From: CAYLXX01 sp964387955
Lineage (GTDB): Bacteria; Patescibacteriota; Microgenomatia; UBA1406; GWC2-37-13
Direction: 5' to 3'
DNA: 5,136 nt
Assembly (NCBI GenBank): GCA_964387955.1
Contig: CAYLXX010000049.1
Location: 1-5,136 of the forward strand
Shown here: positions 1-4,481 of the stretch, piece by piece
Layout: every line of letters begins with the position of its first letter
Numbering within the stretch: the stretch's first letter is position 1
The notes under the pieces: generated by a model
Told to the model about the DNA's origin: nothing
Seen by the model: the letters and a program-made list of their open reading frames with translations, nothing else
Database searches by the model: none
Made by a program: the position numbers and the translations under genes

Positions 1-2
1 TA

Positions 3-419
3 ATTAGAAAAATATACCAGGCAGATATTAACGAAGAATATTATGATGAACTTATTGATACATTGGCACATATTACTCTCTCGCCATATGATAAACATAC
101 AAGAGAAGTTCCTACCTGGAGAGGGTACGAAGATACAACGTCACTTGATGAACTAGCTCTTCATATAGGAACTTATATTCTTCCTAAAGATTTTAGATTA
201 ACAGATGATGGTGCTGTATTTGATACACGAACTAATAAAAAAATTAAAGCTAAAAGAGATAGAAGTGTGGGGGCAGTAAGCCTTAAATTCCCAGGTGTAA
301 TAAAGTTGAAGGGCACAAGTGCGATAGAAAATTTATTCGTAGTTTTGCCACATGAGATGGTGCATTATATATCAGACGATCTTGATAAATCAGGCTTATT
401 TCCTCTATCGAAAATCTGA
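3..419 (+). CDS. HExxH-motif protein (putative metallopeptidase), 5' end outside window
   Basis: The reading frame is open from the left window edge, so the TTG at 63 is an internal leucine codon rather than the start; 138 residues are visible before the TGA at 417-419. Near the C-terminus there is a zincin-type HExxH motif, HEMVH, encoded at 351-365, preceded by a hydrophobic stretch (NLFVVLP) that would form the active-site helix. In metallopeptidases the two histidines bind zinc and the glutamate is the general base. What is odd is that only 17 residues follow the motif, so the usual downstream third zinc ligand is not obvious; D105, D106 and D108 (counting from codon 63) are the only nearby candidates. 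The protein may be naturally short, truncated or frameshifted. Family not recognised. The DNA here is clearly more AT-rich than the murI region. Seen: open frame and motif. Inferred: peptidase function. Confidence 0.6.
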   Translation: MRKIYQADINEEYYDELIDTLAHITLSPYDKHTREVPTWRGYEDTTSLDELALHIGTYILPKDFRLTDDGAVFDTRTNKKIKAKRDRSVGAVSLKFPGVIKLKGTSAIENLFVVLPHEMVHYISDDLDKSGLFPLSKI

Positions 420-426
420 GTTACTG

Positions 427-455
427 TTGACAACCTGGGAAAATCTATTTAAGAT
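427..455 (+). promoter_or_regulatory. Sigma70-type promoter of the DUF4389 gene
   Basis: A perfect -35 box TTGACA lies at 427-432, followed by a 17-bp spacer and the -10-like hexamer TAAGAT at 450-455 (4 of 6 matches to TATAAT). The predicted transcription start is near 462, two bases before the ATG at 464, so the message would be nearly leaderless. No Shine-Dalgarno sequence lies between them. Confidence 0.6.
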
Positions 456-463
456 TAGCTCAA

Positions 464-1201
464 ATGGATAAAACCATATATCCGCAAATCACAATCGAGC
501 GTATCAAGAACCCCAATCGGCTCTACGCCTTTCCGATTTTTGGTTTTTTAGTCAAAATCATTATTTTAATTCCGGTATTTTTGATGTCCTGTCTTTACGC
601 TTTAATGGCGTTTTTCACTACTTCGATAATCAATCCGTTCATCGTTCTCTCATCTGGTAAGTATTGGGATACAGCCTATGAATATAATGTTAAATGGTTT
701 AGTTATAGCTTGAAGATTTGGTATTACCTTAATGGTCTGACCGATAAATATCCAGGGTTTGACCCCAAAATCGACGATGCCTTTAGTGTAACTTTTGCTA
801 AACCCCAAAATCCCAATAAATTTTTTGCCATACCCCTTATCGGCGGTCTTGTGCGAATAATATTGATGATTCCTTATATCATTTATTTCAATATCCTGAG
901 CCGCGGGGCAAGTGTTGGAGTAATGGTCTCGTCCATTCCTGTATTGTTTACTGGCACGTATCCAGAAAGCACCTTTGAGTTCTCTCGCGATGCCTCGCGA
1001 GTAGTTTTTGGAGGTTCAATGTATTTATCAGGTATGTCTGATCAGTATCCAAGCTTTAAAATATCCATGAATCACAAAGTGATCAAAATCATCCTCATCA
1101 TCGTCGGTATCTTGGCTTTTTTATCACAAATGACTGCTAAATCACACTCTACGACAAACTATCAGCAAAACATGCAATACAACTACCAAATAACTCAATA
1201 A
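464..1201 (+). CDS. Membrane protein with two tandem DUF4389-type repeats
   Basis: This 245-residue integral membrane protein consists of two homologous halves, roughly residues 9-99 and 109-198, set 99-100 residues apart. Both have the order NPN(R/K)-(Y/F)A-(F/I)P-(I/L)-x-G, a hydrophobic helix ending in IP (P37 and P137), a second hydrophobic segment, a G-x-Y motif (65-67 and 164-166), an aromatic helix, and a closing (L/M)-(T/S)-D-x-YP-x-F motif (92-99, 191-198). The G-x-YP and D-x-YPxF signatures are those of DUF4389 (Pfam), a membrane family of unknown function that usually occurs as one or a few such units. A further transmembrane helix (about 205-222) and a polar Gln/Asn-rich tail end the protein. 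The ATG is the only usable start after the in-frame TGA at 428 and lies directly behind a promoter. The molecular role is unknown; no substrate can be assigned. Confidence 0.85.
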   Translation: MDKTIYPQITIERIKNPNRLYAFPIFGFLVKIIILIPVFLMSCLYALMAFFTTSIINPFIVLSSGKYWDTAYEYNVKWFSYSLKIWYYLNGLTDKYPGFDPKIDDAFSVTFAKPQNPNKFFAIPLIGGLVRIILMIPYIIYFNILSRGASVGVMVSSIPVLFTGTYPESTFEFSRDASRVVFGGSMYLSGMSDQYPSFKISMNHKVIKIILIIVGILAFLSQMTAKSHSTTNYQQNMQYNYQITQ

Positions 1202-1211
1202 TCTGGCGGCG

Positions 1212-1220
1212 TGATATAAT
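1212..1220 (+). promoter_or_regulatory. Extended -10 promoter element of the 1229 gene
   Basis: TGA-TATAAT at 1212-1220 is a perfect extended -10 (TGN plus consensus hexamer). No good -35 is present, which is acceptable for extended -10 promoters. The predicted start point is about 1227, two bases before the ATG. The hexamer itself contains the in-frame TAA (1217-1219) that rules out a longer N-terminus for the next gene. Confidence 0.6.
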
Positions 1221-1228
1221 GCTTCCTT

Positions 1229-1840
1229 ATGCCAGAAACAATCCAACCTCCAGAGGCTAATGCTTTGCTTCATGATATTTTCAATTGGTCGGTTGCATTA
1301 TTTGGTGCTTCTGTTGATTACGTCTTCGATAGTAAAATGCCCATTAAAGATGTTGTTCGGTTTGGATATGGCTGGAAAGATGGGTATTATATGTCAATTC
1401 AACATACTTTTGGCCAGCCTCCTTGGTATAGATACTATAAAAAAATCGTAAGTGTTGGGGATCAGCATGTTTTTCGGATATCAGTCCCTATTGATCCTGA
1501 AGAAAAGAAAAAAGTCGCCTTTGGCATAATTGAAGATAGAGTTCAATTGTATCTTACAAAAAAAGCCCAGGATGATGATTTAAAAGGCGATATTCTACAC
1601 GATCCAGTCTGGTGGCGTATAAATCGATTAAAGCACGTTGGTACACATAGACATGCTAATTCCTCAAAATTTCCCAACACCTTGCAGGCCCTCTCACAGC
1701 ATATTAGGCAGCTACCTGATATAGGATATATTTATACTCATGATCTCGAATATAATGAAAAAGAGAAAATTAAGTCTCCTTATGTTCGAACTCCCTTCAG
1801 ACTGCACGAAGAAAATGTGAAAGTATATATTCAAGAGTGA
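1229..1840 (+). CDS. Hypothetical protein, family not recognised
   Basis: The 203-residue product is not recognised. It has no signal peptide or transmembrane segment and looks like a soluble cytoplasmic protein. Residues 45-70 are strikingly aromatic (Gly, Trp and Tyr-rich, with PPWYRYY at 64-70), residues 90-95 form an acidic-then-lysine cluster, and 124-142 contain a WW pair and three spaced histidines (H136, H140, H142). Nothing matches a catalytic signature I know. The start is fixed: an in-frame TAA lies at 1217-1219 and ATG 1229 is the first start codon after it, immediately behind a TATAAT box. The gene follows the DUF4389 gene by 27 bp and precedes the HAD gene by 12 bp in the same frame, separated from it by its TGA stop. 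Composition is about 35% GC in a sampled 60-bp line, lower than murI. Coding is supported by the long open frame and plausible residue composition. Confidence 0.7.
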   Translation: MPETIQPPEANALLHDIFNWSVALFGASVDYVFDSKMPIKDVVRFGYGWKDGYYMSIQHTFGQPPWYRYYKKIVSVGDQHVFRISVPIDPEEKKKVAFGIIEDRVQLYLTKKAQDDDLKGDILHDPVWWRINRLKHVGTHRHANSSKFPNTLQALSQHIRQLPDIGYIYTHDLEYNEKEKIKSPYVRTPFRLHEENVKVYIQE

Positions 1841-1846
1841 TATAAT
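1838..1846 (+). promoter_or_regulatory. Extended -10 promoter of the HAD gene, overlapping the preceding stop codon
   Basis: TGA-TATAAT at 1838-1846 is a perfect extended -10 element. The TGA is also the stop codon of the upstream gene. The ATG at 1853 lies seven bases past the end of the hexamer, exactly where transcription is expected to begin, so the mRNA would be leaderless. The ten bases GTGATATAAT (1837-1846) recur identically at 1211-1220. Confidence 0.6.
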
Positions 1847-1852
1847 TGTATT

Positions 1853-2488
1853 ATGCCCAAAAAGCTTCTTCTGTTTGATTTTGACGGCACAATCGCCGAC
1901 AGTTTGCCTCCCGTACTTAAAATTGTCAACAAGTTTGGACCAGCTTACGGCATCGGACCAATTAGTCAAGCTGATCTTAAGATATTGAAGGGTATGACGC
2001 CCAAGGAAGTGATGACGCATTTCAAAATTCCTCTTCTTAAAATCCCTTTTTTTCTTAATAAAATCAGATCCGAACTTCTTAAGCAAGCACCTGATATCGA
2101 GATCTTTACTGGTATGAAGTCAGCACTCACTCGTCTGAAAAAAATGGGATTCGAGCTGATTATAGTTACCTCAAGCCCCAAAGAAAATGTGGTTAAATTT
2201 CTTGATGCACATGAGCTACATATATTTGAAGACGTGTACTCCAATAAAAATGTGTTCGCCAAATCTGCCAGTCTACAATCTATCCTCGATAAGCGAAATC
2301 TTCCGCCATTTGAGGCACTCTATATAGGTGATGAAGTACGCGATATTCGTGCCTGTAAAGAAGTTGGTATTCCGATCGTCTGTGTAACTTGGGGATTTAA
2401 TAATGCGGAAATACTTATGAAAAATAAACCTGATGAAATCGTCAACACTCCAGAAGAATTGGTGAATGTTATTGAGAAATTAAGCTAA
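1853..2488 (+). CDS. HAD-superfamily hydrolase, phosphoglycolate phosphatase-like
   Basis: This 211-residue cytoplasmic protein carries all four haloacid dehalogenase motifs. Motif I is DFDGT at residues 9-13 (D9 nucleophile, D11 acid/base). Motif II is VTSS at 105-108. Motif III is likely K137. Motif IV is GDEVRD at 159-164 (D160 and D164 bind magnesium). A helical insert between motifs I and II (about 18-85) fits a C1-type cap, which selects the substrate. The length and layout match the HAD-IA group that includes phosphoglycolate phosphatase, so the enzyme probably hydrolyses a small phosphomonoester; the exact substrate cannot be read from the sequence. ATG 1853 is the first start after the upstream TGA, with only TAT AAT TGT ATT between. 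Its 3' end overlaps convergent murI by 20 bp. Confidence 0.92.
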   Translation: MPKKLLLFDFDGTIADSLPPVLKIVNKFGPAYGIGPISQADLKILKGMTPKEVMTHFKIPLLKIPFFLNKIRSELLKQAPDIEIFTGMKSALTRLKKMGFELIIVTSSPKENVVKFLDAHELHIFEDVYSNKNVFAKSASLQSILDKRNLPPFEALYIGDEVRDIRACKEVGIPIVCVTWGFNNAEILMKNKPDEIVNTPEELVNVIEKLS

Positions 2489-3195
2489 CTTCTTCAATCG
2501 AGTCGACTGGATCGACTTCCTTCATAAAACGTTGAGCAAGATTCCTATGTGATTCATCAAGGTGGCTAAAAAAATAGTTGCGTCGCTGATCTTTTCCTAG
2601 TTTGGACTCAATTTCATGATGTCTTTTCAGATAATCTGCCAATTTTTCGGCCGTTACCCAGCCCTCGGTCATGACGGGGAGTTGAGCTACCTCGCGTATG
2701 ACGTCGGAAATGAGCTCGTAATGTGTGCAACCAAGCAAAATGCTTTTGGCGCCCTGTTTTTTTAGTATATCGACATATTCTTTGACTACATTTTTCACGT
2801 CTGTATCATCGAGATGTCCTGATTCGACAAGAGGGACTATTTTGGGGCAAGCTACTTGATAAAAGGAGAGTGGCGCGTGTAATTTTTTAAGTTCATGAGT
2901 AAAACTGGCTGCTGTGACAGTCGCTTGTGTAGCCATAATTCCCACTGGCTGATGATGGGATTCAATAATCGATTCGGCGCCAGGTCGTATAACGCCGAGT
3001 ACTTTGGTATCTGGATGGGTGGTGGGGAGGTATTCTTGCTGGATTTTGCGCAAAACAGTCGAGGATGTATTGCAGGCCAAAATAATCAGCGCGCAGTCTT
3101 TTTTGACAGATAAAAAATCTATTGCTTGGCAAGTAAGCGTATAAATTTCCTCGGCCGATTTTTCCCCATACGGAACGTGTTTATTATCACCAAAA
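2469..3195 (-). CDS. murI: Glutamate racemase, N-terminus missing in assembly gap
   Basis: Glutamate racemase interconverts L- and D-glutamate without a cofactor and supplies D-glutamate for peptidoglycan precursors in the cytoplasm. The visible 241 residues hold the family motifs in order: FGD and VPYGEKS at fragment residues 1-13, ACNTSS at 40-45 with the first catalytic cysteine (C41), GVI at 67-69, the GIMATQATV strand at 85-93, ACPKIVPLVESG at 115-126, and LGCTHYEL at 154-161 with the second catalytic cysteine (C156) and the conserved histidine (H158). The usual LGCTHYPL has Glu in place of Pro. Compared with the family, about 30-35 N-terminal residues, including the D-S-G motif, fall in the N run at 3196-3295, so start and promoter cannot be seen. 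The visible part plus that missing piece gives a normal MurI length. The coding frame ends with TAA inside the convergent HAD gene. Confidence 0.96.
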
Positions 3196-3295
3196 NNNNN
3201 NNNNNNNNNNNNNNNNNNNNNNNNNNNNNNNNNNNNNNNNNNNNNNNNNNNNNNNNNNNNNNNNNNNNNNNNNNNNNNNNNNNNNNNNNNNNNNN
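3196..3295. other. Assembly gap of 100 Ns
   Basis: Exactly 100 consecutive Ns is the common placeholder for a scaffold gap of unknown size. It hides the N-terminal coding part of murI and the C-terminal end of the membrane-protein gene at 3612, both on the minus strand. Any reading frame that appears to run through it is an artefact. Confidence 0.97.
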
Positions 3296-3612
3296 ATCGA
3301 TTCTGGTTTTTGTTGACTGACAAAATAGCTAACACCCAAGACAATTATGACAATTAAGGCGATAACCCCAGCGATGATAAATTTACGGTTTCCAGAAGAT
3401 GTCGTAGTAACTGATTGAGGATGAAGGGTGGCAGACTGAGGCACAGGAGTAAAGCGGGAAGCAGCTTCCTTCGGGCTCGGTATAGGAGGAATAGACCTGG
3501 GAGTAAGCGGCTGTTTTTTACGCCTTTTTATTAAAAAGACTATTAGAATGGCTAAACCAACAACAATGAGCGCTCCGACTGCGATAAACGGAGTGTAATC
3601 CAATATATTCAT
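3296..3612 (-). CDS. Membrane protein with two transmembrane helices and a proline-rich loop, C-terminus in gap
   Basis: The 105 visible residues show a transmembrane helix at about 8-28, a strongly basic flank KRRKK (29-33), a Pro/Ser/Thr-rich low-complexity loop (about 35-72), a second basic patch (R76, K77) and another transmembrane helix at about 78-98, followed by a polar SQQKPES stretch running into the N gap. By the positive-inside rule the loop should be cytoplasmic and both ends outside. No family is recognised and no function is claimed. ATG 3612 is the first start after the in-frame TGA at 3642-3640 and lies four bases from a predicted transcription start. It lies 44 bp downstream of the glutaredoxin-like gene and upstream of murI on the same strand. 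The second helix could act as an anchor for an outer domain lost in the gap. Confidence 0.75.
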
Positions 3613-3622
3613 ACAATACCTA

Positions 3623-3652
3623 AGAATACGAGAAACTACTCACGAATGTCAA
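3623..3652 (-). promoter_or_regulatory. Sigma70-type promoter of the 3612 membrane-protein gene
   Basis: On the minus strand a perfect TTGACA (3652-3647) is followed after 18 bp by TATTCT (3628-3623, 4 of 6 matches). The predicted start of transcription is about 3616, four bases before the ATG at 3612. An AGG at 3621-3619 is the only hint of a ribosome-binding site. The whole element fits in the 44-bp gap behind the glutaredoxin-like gene. Confidence 0.5.
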
Positions 3653-3656
3653 GAGA

Positions 3657-4415
3657 TTAGTTGAAGGCCTGCTGAGGCATAGTAGAAGATTGATTAGTGG
3701 TGTCAGTTCGATTCTCCAGTTGATTGAGAATAGAGGATAGAGCTGGATTAGTCGTCTGCGTTGCTGGAGGCATTGTTGGTTCTGTTGCTGGTGGTGTTGG
3801 AGGTGTAGGTTCTGCCATAGGTGGTTCGGTGGGAGCCATTGGAGGCATAGGTGTAGAAGCTGGTGGCTCGGGTGCCATCGAAGCCATATTGGTCGGTGTT
3901 TCAACTTTTGGTTCCTCCACTGACGGAGTCATAGGTGGTTCAGGCATCGTTGGTGGCTCAGGATTAGCAGGAGGCTCAACTGGTGGAGGAGTGGGTTGAT
4001 CAGACATGGTTGAAACAGGTGTTTCGGGCTGCTGAGGCATTTCGTGAACAGTTGGTGTTGGTTCGACAGGTGTAATTGGCTCAGGATTAGCAGGAGGCTC
4101 AACTGGTGGAGGAGTGGCAGGCATATCACTTGTTACTGCACCGTCGGCGTGCATACCAGCTGCTGGTGCTTGCTCAAGCTCCTTGGTAAATTCTGCTTCT
4201 GTAAAACCTTTTAAGACGACGGATTGACCATTGTCTTTGTCAATCTTCGTGACTGGAGTACCGGCGAAATTATTGGAGACAGATAACATCTCATCAAGCC
4301 AGGCTCGATTGGTCTCGAGATTTTTTTCTTCAAATTGGATGCCTTTGGCGGTAAGATAGTCCTTTTCCTGCTTGGAAAAGACACAATCGTTAACAGTGTA
4401 GATCGTAATTTTCAT
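3657..4415 (-). CDS. Glutaredoxin-like domain fused to a long proline-rich tail
   Basis: The 252-residue protein starts with a compact thioredoxin-fold domain of the glutaredoxin type (residues 1-82): first strand MKITIYT, a CVFS active site at 11-14, the GTPV cis-proline loop at 52-55 and a GF pair near 70-71. Classical glutaredoxins have CPYC; here the second cysteine is serine, as in monothiol forms, so only one redox cysteine (C11) remains. Residues 84 to about 218 are a low-complexity tail of Pro, Thr, Glu, Met and Ala, with two PPP runs and a 13-residue block repeated at 101-113 and 142-154. A short non-proline segment (about 220-252, NPALSSILNQLENR) closes the protein. I chose ATG 4415 over the in-frame TTG at 4454 because the fold begins at MKI and the TTG is part of the -35 box. 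No signal peptide is visible, so it is probably cytoplasmic. Substrate unknown. Confidence 0.8.
   Translation of the reverse strand: MKITIYTVNDCVFSKQEKDYLTAKGIQFEEKNLETNRAWLDEMLSVSNNFAGTPVTKIDKDNGQSVVLKGFTEAEFTKELEQAPAAGMHADGAVTSDMPATPPPVEPPANPEPITPVEPTPTVHEMPQQPETPVSTMSDQPTPPPVEPPANPEPPTMPEPPMTPSVEEPKVETPTNMASMAPEPPASTPMPPMAPTEPPMAEPTPPTPPATEPTMPPATQTTNPALSSILNQLENRTDTTNQSSTMPQQAFN
3954..3994. repeat. 41-bp direct repeat, copy 1
   Basis: This 41-bp stretch is identical to 4077-4117. The copies lie 123 bp apart (41 codons), so the repeat is in frame within the proline-rich tail and encodes the TPPPVEPPANPEP block, here residues 142-154 of the glutaredoxin-like protein. Identity at synonymous positions points to a recent duplication or gene conversion. 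Confidence 0.9.
4077..4117. repeat. 41-bp direct repeat, copy 2
   Basis: Second copy of the in-frame 41-bp repeat, encoding residues 101-113 of the glutaredoxin-like protein. The flanking bases differ at once on both sides (t at 4076 and c at 4118 against g at 3953 and g at 3995), which sets the limits of the repeat. Confidence 0.9.
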
Positions 4416-4425
4416 AATAAGTAAT

Positions 4426-4454
4426 AGTATGAACGATAATTTTTGGGATGTCAA
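4426..4454 (-). promoter_or_regulatory. Sigma70-type promoter of the glutaredoxin-like gene
   Basis: Minus-strand TTGACA at 4454-4449 is perfect; 17 bp later comes CATACT (4431-4426, 4 of 6 matches), with TACTAT at 4429-4424 as an alternative at 19-bp spacing. Transcription would begin 2 to 4 bases before ATG 4415. The -35 box lies between the -35 and -10 of the divergent GH18 promoter, so the two should compete for RNA polymerase. Confidence 0.55.
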
Positions 4455-4470
4455 GCCGAAGTTGTATAAT
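4443..4470 (+). promoter_or_regulatory. Sigma70-type promoter of the GH18-like gene
   Basis: TTGGGA (4443-4448, 4 of 6 matches to the -35 consensus), a 16-bp spacer and a perfect TATAAT (4465-4470) precede ATG 4482. The predicted transcription start is near 4477, about five bases before the start codon, with no Shine-Dalgarno sequence. The TATAAT contains an in-frame TAA (4467-4469) that excludes a longer protein. Confidence 0.6.
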
Positions 4471-4481
4471 ATACCTTAAAT

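Noticed and set aside
63..65. TTG at 63 as the start codon of the first gene.
   Set aside because: The same frame is open without a stop back to the window edge and the upstream codons give protein-like sequence, so the gene is cut by the window.
1829..1870. Read-through of the TGA at 1838 would fuse the 1229 protein in frame to the HAD protein, as in lineages that read TGA as glycine.
   Set aside because: The long genes here have no internal in-frame TGA, which a TGA-sense code would produce, and the HAD start has its own promoter and ATG. The shared frame is a 1-in-3 coincidence.
2501..2517. Inverted repeat AGTCGA-CTGGA-TCGACT near the murI 3' end as a terminator for the convergent genes.
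   Set aside because: Only a 6-bp stem, no T run on either strand, and it lies in the conserved coding part of the murI end; more likely chance.
3187..3344. Continuous open frames running through the N block that would join murI to upstream sequence.
   Set aside because: Ns were translated as unknown residues; the gap size is unknown so the frame relation across it has no meaning.
3724..3999. Glycine-rich open frame on the plus strand opposite the proline-rich tail.
   Set aside because: It is the complement of Pro codons (CCN to NGG), has no promoter, and is fully explained by the minus-strand gene.
3780..4000. G-rich plus strand as a possible G-quadruplex region.
   Set aside because: G runs are almost all only two bases long and follow from proline codons on the other strand; no convincing quadruplex pattern.
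4452..4454. TTG at 4454 (minus strand) as the start of the glutaredoxin-like protein, adding a hydrophobic 13-residue leader.
   Set aside because: The TTG is the first half of the TTGACA -35 box, and the thioredoxin fold begins exactly at the later ATG 4415.
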